A program made the translations under genes and the position numbers. A stretch of 64,000 nt of DNA from Amycolatopsis roodepoortensis (GTDB taxonomy: Bacteria; Actinomycetota; Actinomycetes; Mycobacteriales; Pseudonocardiaceae): the NCBI RefSeq assembly GCF_014873915.1, contig NZ_JADBEJ010000004.1, forward strand, positions 868,001 to 932,000. Direction: 5' to 3'. Positions 57,508 through 64,000 of this stretch are shown one piece after another; the first letter of the stretch is position 1, and every line of letters starts with the position of its first letter. The notes beneath the pieces are model-generated. The model saw only the letters and a list, made by a program, of their open reading frames with translations. It made no database searches and was not told where the DNA came from.

Positions 57508-58100
57508 CGCCGGATCCCGGTGAGCGTGTGGGTCCAGGTGAAGGACTTGTTGGCCGAGTAGAAGTCGTAGGTCGACCAGTTGTAGCGGTTGCCGGTGGGC
57601 AGTGGATCCCCCCACGAGATCCACTTCCGCCCGGCGTCGTGGCCGTAGAGGACGTGCATGTGGCCGCCGCCCGAGGCCCAGCCGACCCGCGTCTGGACGG
57701 GCTTGCCGTCGCCGGTCTGGGCCTGGACGGCGGCGTAGGGGAGGCGGCCCTTGAGGTAGTTCCCCGGCGCGGCGAAGCCGAGCTTGCCGAAGGCGCGCCG
57801 GACGTCGCCCAGCGTTCCCGGCTTGTCGGCGCACTCCCGGCGGCGCTCGTCGTGGGCGATCCGGCAGAATTCGTTCTGAGTGACGGTCACGCCGTGATGT
57901 GCCGCGATGGTGTTGCCGGAAGCCACCCAGCACCACTGGGACTTCTCCTGTGCCTGCATGGCGATGGGGTTCTGGCGGGCGGGTGCCGAGGGCAGCGCGC
58001 TCGCCGGGGTCTGGATCGCCAGCCACGCCACGAGACTCGCGGCGCCGGCGGCGCAAAACCTCCTCGAGAACACAGGCACGACGGGCCTCCTGGTCACCAT
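57504..58100 (-). CDS. secreted papain-like cysteine protease (C39/C70-like)
   Basis: 198 residues. Signal peptide with FCAAGAASLVAWLAIQTPAS; mature domain starts near ALPSAPARQN. The catalytic Cys57 is in QAQEKSQWCWVASG; Gln52 or Gln55 is a candidate oxyanion Gln; His147/His149 are in GWASGGGHMHVLYG; Asp165 in WISWGDPLPTG completes the triad. QEKSQWCW is the pattern of the papain-like cysteine protease family related to AvrRpt2/C70 and C39. Small extracellular protease. Forms a two-gene unit with the anchored protein downstream. Confidence 0.85.
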   Translation of the reverse strand: MVTRRPVVPVFSRRFCAAGAASLVAWLAIQTPASALPSAPARQNPIAMQAQEKSQWCWVASGNTIAAHHGVTVTQNEFCRIAHDERRRECADKPGTLGDVRRAFGKLGFAAPGNYLKGRLPYAAVQAQTGDGKPVQTRVGWASGGGHMHVLYGHDAGRKWISWGDPLPTGNRYNWSTYDFYSANKSFTWTHTLTGIRR

Positions 58101-58162
58101 GGCGAACCAATGTGGTCACAACGGTGAACAGCAGGCTCACACAGAGCAAGATGGGCACTCGG

Positions 58163-58217
58163 CGGAACGGACCGTTCCGGGGCGTTTCCACACCCCGGAA
58201 CGGTCACTCTTCCGGGG
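58163..58217. repeat. nested inverted repeats of CCGTTCCGGGG type (family D)
   Basis: ACCGTTCCGGGG (58171-58182) pairs with CCCCGGAACGGT (58193-58204). CGGAACGG/CCGTTCCG (58163-58179) and CCCCGGAA/TTCCGGGG (58193-58217) overlap it, so alternative hairpins compete. Confidence 0.7.
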
Positions 58218-58244
58218 TCAACCACCCCGAACGGGGGACGTAGT

Positions 58245-58286
58245 GTTCACAGTGCGCTGCTAACGTGAACGTTCCGCGGTGTTCAC
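58245..58286. promoter_or_regulatory. three GTTCAC half-sites upstream of the XRE-type regulator
   Basis: GTTCAC (58245-58250), GTGAAC (58265-58270), GTTCAC (58281-58286); a further GTGAAC occurs at 58124-58129. Alternating orientation suggests operators for the adjacent regulator. Confidence 0.4.
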
Positions 58287-58323
58287 GCTCAGCGCACACA
58301 CTGGTCTGGTGAAGGGACGAGCG

Positions 58324-59358
58324 GTGACACGAGACGGTGCCGATACGTTCTCGGCGGGGAAGCTCGCCTCGAACGATGACACCCCGACGATCATCGACGG
58401 CACGCGCCGTCAACCGCTCGAAGCCTTGCCCAAGGAACTCGTCGAGGCCCTCCGCAGCGGCGAATTCCACCACGCCCTCCGGCAGGCGATCGCCTACCGC
58501 GGCCTGTCGCTCGCGCGGCTCCGTGCCCACCTCGGGCTCCGCGGCGTCCAAATCGGACAGTCGACGTTGAGCTACTGGCAGCGCGGATTGCGCCAGCCGG
58601 AGGTACCCAAGGCGCTCCCCGCGGTGCGCGCGCTGGAATCGGTGCTGCAGCTCCCCGCGGACGCGCTCGTCGTGCTGATCGGACCGCGGACGGCGCGGGC
58701 GCGCGGGCATCAGATGGCCGCGTCGTTCCACGACATCCGGTCCGGTGACATGGGCTCCATCGTCGACCAGCTGCTGGCCGAGCTGGGCGCGTACCCCTCG
58801 TCCAACCGCTACAACGCCGATCTCGAGATGCTCTCGGTGCACGACACGATCACCTTCGACGCCGCGCACCGGCAGGTCGGCCTGCAGACCCGGCTGGTGT
58901 GCCGAGCCCGGCGGCACGGCCCGGACCGGTACGTCACCGTCTACAACGGCGACCCCGGCTGCAATATCGCCGACGTCGAGCTGATCACCGCCGAGGGCTG
59001 CCGGGTGGGCCGGATCCGGCGCAACGCCGGTGCCGAGACGATGGCCACCGAACTGCTCTTCGACCGGAAGCTCGCCGAGGGCGAGATCCACGTGTTCTGC
59101 TTCGAGGTCCGCGACGACTCCGGTACCGCGTCGCCCGGGTACTTCCGGATGCTGCGGGACCAGTGCTCCAGCTATCTGGTGCAGCTGAAGTTCGCGCTCG
59201 GCGCGCTGCCCGCCCGCTGCACGCGGCAGTTCCGGACGCGCGACGACGCCGTGCCCGTCGAGTCCGAGGAGCTTCCGCTCGACATGGGCGGCGTGACCAG
59301 CGGTTTCTTCAGCGACGCCGGGCCGGGGCTGGCCGGCATCGAGGTCGAGTGGCGCTAG
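58324..59358 (+). CDS. XRE-like helix-turn-helix regulator with large C-terminal domain
   Basis: 344 residues from GTG 58324, which has GAAGGGA 6 nt upstream; GTG 58279 would add 15 residues. HTH region about 45-105: HHALRQAIAYRGLSLARLRA, LRGVQIGQSTLSYWQRGLRQ, VPKALPAVRALESVLQLPAD. A C-terminal domain of 210 residues follows, unlike known effector domains; its motifs are HQMAASFHDIRSGDMGSIVD, LEMLSVHDTITFDAAHRQVG and EGEIHVFCFEVRDDSGTASP. Similar regulators exist across Amycolatopsis-like genomes. Not adjacent to a pathway it would obviously control, apart from itself and the divergent protease pair. Confidence 0.8.
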   Translation: MTRDGADTFSAGKLASNDDTPTIIDGTRRQPLEALPKELVEALRSGEFHHALRQAIAYRGLSLARLRAHLGLRGVQIGQSTLSYWQRGLRQPEVPKALPAVRALESVLQLPADALVVLIGPRTARARGHQMAASFHDIRSGDMGSIVDQLLAELGAYPSSNRYNADLEMLSVHDTITFDAAHRQVGLQTRLVCRARRHGPDRYVTVYNGDPGCNIADVELITAEGCRVGRIRRNAGAETMATELLFDRKLAEGEIHVFCFEVRDDSGTASPGYFRMLRDQCSSYLVQLKFALGALPARCTRQFRTRDDAVPVESEELPLDMGGVTSGFFSDAGPGLAGIEVEWR

Positions 59359-59416
59359 CGCTCACGGCCGGCTGGCCACCCACGCCGCGCCCGCCCGTCC
59401 TTCCCTCCGAACCCGG

Positions 59417-59473
59417 AGTACATGAAGGCCCCCTTCCTTGCGCCTGGCGCAAGGAAGGGGGCCTTCATGTACT
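59417..59473. terminator. 28-bp palindrome after the HTH regulator (family A)
   Basis: AGTACATGAAGGCCCCCTTC... (59417-59444) pairs perfectly with 59446-59473 around one T. Same sequence as the kgd terminator except for the loop. Confidence 0.88.
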
Positions 59474-59511
59474 TCGGTCGGCAAGGGCCACTGGCACCGA
59501 GCCGGTCAGGC

Positions 59512-59557
59512 CTCGTGAGTGGTAAGGGCGGTTAGAACCGTCCTTACCACTCACGAG
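59512..59557. terminator. 22-bp palindrome after sahH (family E)
   Basis: CTCGTGAGTGGTAAGGGCGG... (59512-59533) pairs with 59536-59557 with one G-T mismatch and a 2-nt loop; 10 nt past the sahH stop. Arm sequence differs from families A-C. Confidence 0.8.
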
Positions 59558-59566
59558 ACCCAGCAC

Positions 59567-61039
59567 TCAGTACCGGTAGTGGTCGGTCTTGAACGGACCT
59601 TCGACGTCCACGTCGATGTACTCGGCCTGCTCCTTGGTCAGCTTCGTGAGCTCACCGCCGAGCGCGTCGAGGTGGATCTTCGCGACCTTCTCGTCGAGCT
59701 TCTTCGGGAGGCGGAAGACCTCCTTGTCGTACTCCTCGTGCTTGGTGAACAGCTCGATCTGCGCGATCACCTGGTTGGAGAAGCTGTTCGACATCACGAA
59801 CGACGGGTGCCCGGTCGCGTTGCCGAGGTTCAGCAGGCGGCCCTCCGACAGCACGATGATGCTCTTGCCGTCCGGGAAGACCCACTCGTCGACCTGCGGC
59901 TTGATGTTGATGCGCCGGATGCCCGGGTAGCGCTGCAGGCCCGCCATGTCGAGCTCGTTGTCGAAGTGGCCGATGTTGCCCAGGATCGCCTGGTGCTTCA
60001 TCTTCGCCATGTGCTCGACGAGCACGACGTCCTTGTTGCCGGTGGTCGTGATGATGATGTCGGCCTCGCCGAGGACGTTCTCCAGCTTCTTGACCTGGTA
60101 GCCGTCCATCGCCGCCTGCAGCGCGCAGATCGGGTCGATCTCGGTGACGATCACCCGCGCGCCCTGGCCGCGCAGCGATTCCGCGGCGCCCTTGCCGACG
60201 TCGCCGTAACCGCAGACGACCGCGACCTTGCCGCCGATGAGGACGTCGGTGCCGCGGTTGATGCCGTCGATCAGCGAATGCCGGATGCCGTAGCGGTTGT
60301 CGAACTTCGACTTGGTCACCGCGTCGTTCACGTTGATCGCCGGGAACAGCAGCTCACCGGCCGCGGCGAGCTGGTAGAGCCGCAGCACGCCGGTGGTGGT
60401 CTCCTCGGTGACGCCACGGACGCCTTCGCCGATCTTGGTCCACTTGCCGCTGTCGGCCGCGACGGAGGCGCTCAGCAGCTGCAGGAACACGCGGAACTCG
60501 TCCGAGGTGTCCTCGTCCGGGGCCGGGACGACGCCCGCCTTCTCGAACTCGGTTCCCTTGTGCACCAGCATGGTGGCGTCGCCGCCGTCGTCGAGGATCA
60601 TGTTGGGACCCTCACCGTCCCAGGTGAGCATCCGCTCGGTGCACCACCAGTACTCCTCCAGCGACTCGCCCTTCCAGGCGAACACCGGGACGCCCTTGGG
60701 CTCCTCGGGGGTGCCGTGCGGGCCGACGACGACCGCCGCGGCGGCGTGGTCCTGGGTGGAGAAGATGTTGCAGGAGGCCCAGCGCACCTCCGCGCCGAGC
60801 GCGACGAGGGTCTCGATCAGCACCGCGGTCTGTACGGTCATGTGCAGCGAGCCCGAAACCCGGGCTCCCCGCAGGGGATAGACCTCGGCGTATTCGCGGC
60901 GCAGCGCCATCAGGCCCGGCATCTCGTGCTCGGCGAGGCGGATCTCCTTGCGGCCGAACTCGGCGGCCTCGAGATCGGCGACGGCGAACTCGATGCCGTT
61001 GCGGGTGTCGTGCCGCTTGGCAACGCTTTCGGGGGTCAT
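59567..61039 (-). CDS. sahH: S-adenosylhomocysteine hydrolase
   Basis: 490 residues from ATG 61039, which has GGAGGAAG about 10 nt upstream; an ATG at 61069 without ribosome binding site is less likely. Hydrolyses SAH to adenosine and homocysteine, essential for recycling SAM products including those of methyltransferases. [40 protein letters not shown], the NAD site [20 protein letters not shown], the HLGNIGH-type segment [16 protein letters not shown] and [20 protein letters not shown] are diagnostic; C-terminus DHYRY contributes across the dimer. Order mtrA-(island)-tmk-sahH mirrors Rv3246c-Rv3248c. Confidence 0.98.
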   Translation of the reverse strand: MTPESVAKRHDTRNGIEFAVADLEAAEFGRKEIRLAEHEMPGLMALRREYAEVYPLRGARVSGSLHMTVQTAVLIETLVALGAEVRWASCNIFSTQDHAAAAVVVGPHGTPEEPKGVPVFAWKGESLEEYWWCTERMLTWDGEGPNMILDDGGDATMLVHKGTEFEKAGVVPAPDEDTSDEFRVFLQLLSASVAADSGKWTKIGEGVRGVTEETTTGVLRLYQLAAAGELLFPAINVNDAVTKSKFDNRYGIRHSLIDGINRGTDVLIGGKVAVVCGYGDVGKGAAESLRGQGARVIVTEIDPICALQAAMDGYQVKKLENVLGEADIIITTTGNKDVVLVEHMAKMKHQAILGNIGHFDNELDMAGLQRYPGIRRINIKPQVDEWVFPDGKSIIVLSEGRLLNLGNATGHPSFVMSNSFSNQVIAQIELFTKHEEYDKEVFRLPKKLDEKVAKIHLDALGGELTKLTKEQAEYIDVDVEGPFKTDHYRY

Positions 61040-61124
61040 ATGCGCGCTTCCTCCAAGGTTGGATGACATCTGAACAGTACCGTTGTCGGTTCAGTCCCCA
61101 CTGGAACGGTTTGGAGGCTTCACC

Positions 61125-63425
61125 GTGGTCATGCCGGGTCCCGATACCCGCGTCGTCGAAATACGCGTACCCGGGCTAGTGGGCACGAGCGGTGAAAGCC
61201 TGCTGGATTCGACGTCGGTGGTCGACGTCGCGGGCGACGGCGTCGGCAGGCTGATCCGGCCGTCGGACCGGCTGCGCCGTCCCGCTCCAGGTCCGGTGCT
61301 GCCCGCGCTCGGCCGTTCGATCCCGCGCATCCTCGAAGGCTACCTGTGGAGCGGGATGACCTCCGGGGGCGCCGCGAAGGCGACCTGGGCGCTGCTGTTC
61401 CCGTTCTCGCTGGCGAACGTCGCGCACTGGATGCTGCCGCCGGTCCCGGAGGGCAGGCGGTTCGCGGCGCTGCTCGGCGGGGTCTGCCGGGGGCTGCTGC
61501 GAGTGGCGTCGCTGCTGCTGACGATGCTGCTGATCGGCCAGCTCGCCGTGGTCTCCCTCGACCTCTTCGCCGCGCAGTGCCTCGCGCCGGGTTCGACCTG
61601 TCTCGAAGGAGCGCCGTCGTTCCTGCGTGACTTCGCGCCACTGCGGACCGCGATCGGCGTGCTGCCGCTGCTGATCCTGATCTTCGTGCTCGACCGGATC
61701 CCGTCGTCGGACTGGCGATCGCGGAACAGGCTGCACCGCGCGCACAGTTCGAGCCCGCTGCAACCGCAGGACCTGCCGCGGACGCCCGGCCTGCGCACGC
61801 TGCACACCGTCGCCGCGCTGACCTGTGTCGCGCTTCCGTTGCTCGGCGGGCCGTTCCGGCTGCCGTCGGCGACGTTCGACCTCGTCGTCTGGATCTGCGC
61901 GCTGGCGCTCGTCCTCGCCACGCTGGTGGCCTCGACGGTCGGTTTCTCGGCCGGGCCGGTGATCCGGGGCGGGCTGATCGGGGTCGCCGTCGTCCTGGTC
62001 GGGATCGCCGTCGTGCGCCGGACGCCGCTGCCCGCCGGGCTCCCGGGCGGCGGGCTCGGCGGAGCGGACGGGACGGTGGAGGCGCTGGGGGCGGCGATGG
62101 TCGCGGTGACCGTGCTGTTCGCGCTGATCCTCGTCCCGGCGGCCCTGCTCGGACGCCCGGCGTGGAAACACCTGCCGCACCGGCTGCGGCCCTGGCTCGG
62201 CGGCTGGGCGGCGGCGCCGGTCGTCGCGCTGGCCGGACTGCTCGGCGGCGGCTTCGGCGCGGGGCTGGCGGTCGCGCTGCGGCAGCTGGTCGGCGCGAGC
62301 GAACTCCGGCTGCCCGACACCTACTCCCTGGTGACCGTGCTGTGGGGCGCCGGTCTCGCGCTCGCCGTCGTGCTTGGTGTGCTGGGCTTCGCGGTCGCCG
62401 TCCCGCTGCGACGGCTGCGCCGGGGCATCCCGAAGATCGTCGCGCTGATGGAGATCGACAAGGCACAGGAAGAGGAAGCCGCGAGCGCCTGGGCGCGCGC
62501 GTCGTGGGAGCGCAAGCATCTGCACCATCTCGCGCTCACGGTCGCGCTGGCGATGGCCGCGGGCGGCGGGGCGCTCCTGGTGTTGCGCTTCGGTTTCGGC
62601 CCGCTGCCGGGCTGGTTCAAGCCCCTCTCCGCGATCGGCGTGTTCGCGCTCGGCGCGATGGCGGCCGGGTTGCTGCGCGTGGTGTTCGCCGCCGCGACGA
62701 CCCCCAAACGCAGCCGTCACCTCGGCGCGCTGGCGGATCTCGTGTGCTTCTGGCCGCGTGCCGCCCATCCGACCGTTCCGCCGAGTTACGCGCTCAAGGT
62801 CGTCCCGGAACTCGCGGACCGCGTCAAGGAACATCTGGCCGATCCGGGCACCCGCGTCGTGCTGTCCGGCTACAACCTCGGCAGCCTGCTGACCGTGCTC
62901 GCGGCGGCGCGGGTGATCGCCGATCTCCCGCCGGAGGACCGTGACCGGGTCGGGCTGCTGACCGCGGGATCACCACTGCAATGGGGTTACCAGCGCGCCT
63001 TCCCCGCCATGCTGCCGCAGGAGCAACTCGCCGGGCTGTACCGGGATCTCGACGGCCGCTGGCGCGCGCTGTGCCGCGGCACGGACATCTTCGGCGGCGG
63101 CGTCACGACGTGGCGGCATCGCGTGGTGGCCGGGAAACTGCTGGGCGACGGCTACCTGCCCGGCGGCGGGACCGGTCCGCTGGCCGCCGAGGCCGACGAT
63201 CAGGGCGTCCTGGTGCTCGGCGGTGATCACTGGCTGCCCGACCCGATGCGCGGGCCGACCGGGCGGCACCGCTGGGCACCCGGGGTCCTCAAGCACACGG
63301 ACTACGTCGTCGACGCCGAATGGGACAACGCCGTCGCGATGGCCGCCGGCCTCGGCCGTCCGCGCCCGAAGAACCCTTGGGGCGAACAGGGATCGCTGTT
63401 CGGAGACTTCCCGCAGATGCGCTGA
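61125..63425 (+). CDS. large membrane protein with degenerate alpha/beta-hydrolase C-terminus
   Basis: 766 residues from GTG 61125, with GGAGG 7 nt upstream (TTG 61083 rejected). Residues about 1-560 hold some eight to ten hydrophobic helices, e.g. GLLRVASLLLTMLLIGQLAV, AIGVLPLLILIFVLDRIPS, VVWICALALVLATLVASTVG. The C-terminal 200 residues look like a lipase-type hydrolase (LKVVPELADRVKEHLADP, RVVLSGYNLGSLLTVLAAAR, VGLLTAGSPLQWGYQRAFP), but the elbow is G-Y-N-L-G, with Asn in place of the Ser. Conserved actinobacterial family of unknown role. Divergent from sahH; followed by a family A palindrome. Confidence 0.82.
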   Translation: MVMPGPDTRVVEIRVPGLVGTSGESLLDSTSVVDVAGDGVGRLIRPSDRLRRPAPGPVLPALGRSIPRILEGYLWSGMTSGGAAKATWALLFPFSLANVAHWMLPPVPEGRRFAALLGGVCRGLLRVASLLLTMLLIGQLAVVSLDLFAAQCLAPGSTCLEGAPSFLRDFAPLRTAIGVLPLLILIFVLDRIPSSDWRSRNRLHRAHSSSPLQPQDLPRTPGLRTLHTVAALTCVALPLLGGPFRLPSATFDLVVWICALALVLATLVASTVGFSAGPVIRGGLIGVAVVLVGIAVVRRTPLPAGLPGGGLGGADGTVEALGAAMVAVTVLFALILVPAALLGRPAWKHLPHRLRPWLGGWAAAPVVALAGLLGGGFGAGLAVALRQLVGASELRLPDTYSLVTVLWGAGLALAVVLGVLGFAVAVPLRRLRRGIPKIVALMEIDKAQEEEAASAWARASWERKHLHHLALTVALAMAAGGGALLVLRFGFGPLPGWFKPLSAIGVFALGAMAAGLLRVVFAAATTPKRSRHLGALADLVCFWPRAAHPTVPPSYALKVVPELADRVKEHLADPGTRVVLSGYNLGSLLTVLAAARVIADLPPEDRDRVGLLTAGSPLQWGYQRAFPAMLPQEQLAGLYRDLDGRWRALCRGTDIFGGGVTTWRHRVVAGKLLGDGYLPGGGTGPLAAEADDQGVLVLGGDHWLPDPMRGPTGRHRWAPGVLKHTDYVVDAEWDNAVAMAAGLGRPRPKNPWGEQGSLFGDFPQMR

Positions 63426-63426
63426 A

Positions 63427-63481
63427 GCGCGTGAAGGCCCCCTTCCCTCGGCTGAGCCGAGGGAAGGGGGCCTTCACGCGC
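63427..63481. terminator. 27-bp palindrome (family A) between convergent genes
   Basis: GCGCGTGAAGGCCCCCTTCC... (63427-63453) pairs perfectly with 63455-63481 around a central G. It begins right after the TGA of the membrane protein gene and 12 nt from the stop of the convergent gene. Confidence 0.85.
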
Positions 63482-63493
63482 AACCAGCTAGCT

Positions 63494-64000
63494 TCAGTTG
63501 GCCTTGCGGCGCACGCGCAGCAGGACCAGGACGCCGGCACCGGCCAGGACCAGCAGGCCACCGGCCCACAGCAGCCAGGCGTTGTCGAAACCGGTGTCCG
63601 CGAGGTCGCCGCCGTTGCCACCGTTGCCGTCGACCACGGGGGCCGGGGCGGTGGTGCTGCTCGGGGCTTCGGACGTCTGAGAGGGCTTGTCCGGAGAGGT
63701 CGGAGCCGTCGTCGGCGGCTTGGCCGTCGTGGTCTTCGTCGGCTCGCTCGGCTTCGTCGGCTCGGAGGTCGGCGTCTTCTTTTCACCGCAGACGAACCAG
63801 TGGCTGATGGCCGCCTGCTGGTCACCCTTGTTCAGCGGCGAACGCAGCTGCTTCCACGGCGGGTTCTCGGGCAGCCCCTTCTCCCCCGGCACGTAGACGT
63901 TGTAGCCGTGGCCGCCCTTGACCACGATCGCCGTGACTGTGACGCCCTTGGCGACCGCGGTGATGTCGAGATACAGCTCGTTGTCACCGCCGGTGAAGGT
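63494..64000 (-). CDS. LAxTG cell-wall-anchored protein, C-terminal part
   Basis: The last 168 codons of a gene whose 5' part is beyond the window. The visible part begins FTGGDNELYLDITAVAKGVT and has a beta-rich segment (KGGHGYNVYVPGEKGLPENP), a Thr/Pro/Ser/Lys linker (TPTSEPTKPSEPTKTTTAKP), then the sorting signal LADTG followed by a hydrophobic stretch (WLLWAGGLLVLAGAGVLVLL) and a positive tail RVRRKAN. LAxTG is the recognition motif of class E sortases in actinomycetes. So it is a surface protein covalently attached to the wall. No sortase gene is in the window. Confidence 0.88.
   Translation of the reverse strand, partial: TFTGGDNELYLDITAVAKGVTVTAIVVKGGHGYNVYVPGEKGLPENPPWKQLRSPLNKGDQQAAISHWFVCGEKKTPTSEPTKPSEPTKTTTAKPPTTAPTSPDKPSQTSEAPSSTTAPAPVVDGNGGNGGDLADTGFDNAWLLWAGGLLVLAGAGVLVLLRVRRKAN

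Noticed and set aside
60990..61085. SAH riboswitch upstream of sahH
   Set aside because: The space between the sahH start and the divergent gene start is 85 bp and shows no pseudoknot-forming consensus; the likely leader is only about 25 nt.

Overview
The window is a high-GC, gene-dense actinobacterial chromosome segment. Gene content points to the Pseudonocardiales, most likely Amycolatopsis or a close relative: a Kgd-type 2-oxoglutarate enzyme, WhiB1, PdtaS, a SigH/RshA pair, MtrA-MtrB-LpqB, many leaderless GTG/ATG starts, and recurrent long intergenic palindromes. This placement is an inference from gene families and order, not from a search. No rRNA, tRNA, CRISPR array, prophage or insertion sequence was seen.

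Layout. 1-9.2 kb: end of a DUF4291 gene, a small Cys-containing protein, kgd, an SMP-30-like protein, a membrane protein, a secreted S8 protease with a P-domain, and a GNAT. 9.2-12.6 kb: a four-gene glycine betaine/choline ABC importer. 12.6-22.1 kb: accessory genes (BpsA-like aminopropyltransferase, DUF4190 protein, malic enzyme, RmlC-like epimerase, cholesterol oxidase, secreted protein, DUF4442 protein, phosphatase, SSAT-like GNAT). 22.4-61 kb: a backbone that follows, by recalled gene order, M. tuberculosis Rv3218-Rv3248c: DAG kinase, whiB1, pdtaS, bL37, rshA-sigH, SRAP, rsgA, WS/DGAT, Rv3235-like, secA, hpf, comF, lpqB-mtrB-mtrA, tmk, sahH. Two blocks interrupt it: four tandem paralogous lipoproteins (30.8-34.2 kb) and a glycine betaine demethylation island between mtrA and tmk (48.8-56.0 kb). 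The right end has a large membrane protein and the C-terminus of an LAxTG wall-anchored protein.

How the genes work together. The importer can bring in glycine betaine or related compounds. The island can strip three methyl groups: a Rieske oxygenase with its own ferredoxin and FAD reductase (betaine to dimethylglycine), a GcvT-fused dimethylglycine dehydrogenase, and a monomeric sarcosine oxidase, under a divergent IclR regulator. The thiol-stress circuit is legible in the DNA: a perfect GGAAT-N18-GTT promoter precedes sigH and sits 9 nt before a possible upstream GTG start. A CRP-type palindrome lies upstream of whiB1.

Most unusual are the intergenic repeats. Two composite arrays are built from contiguous 21-bp units that reverse orientation at the centre (19671-19857 and 21500-21625). 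There are also at least three families of long, often perfect palindromes (AAGGCCCCCTTC-type, ATTTCGTCCTCTG-type with a conserved loop, and GTTGCGAAAG-type with self-palindromic arms), mostly at gene ends. One short hairpin contains both stop codons of a convergent gene pair.
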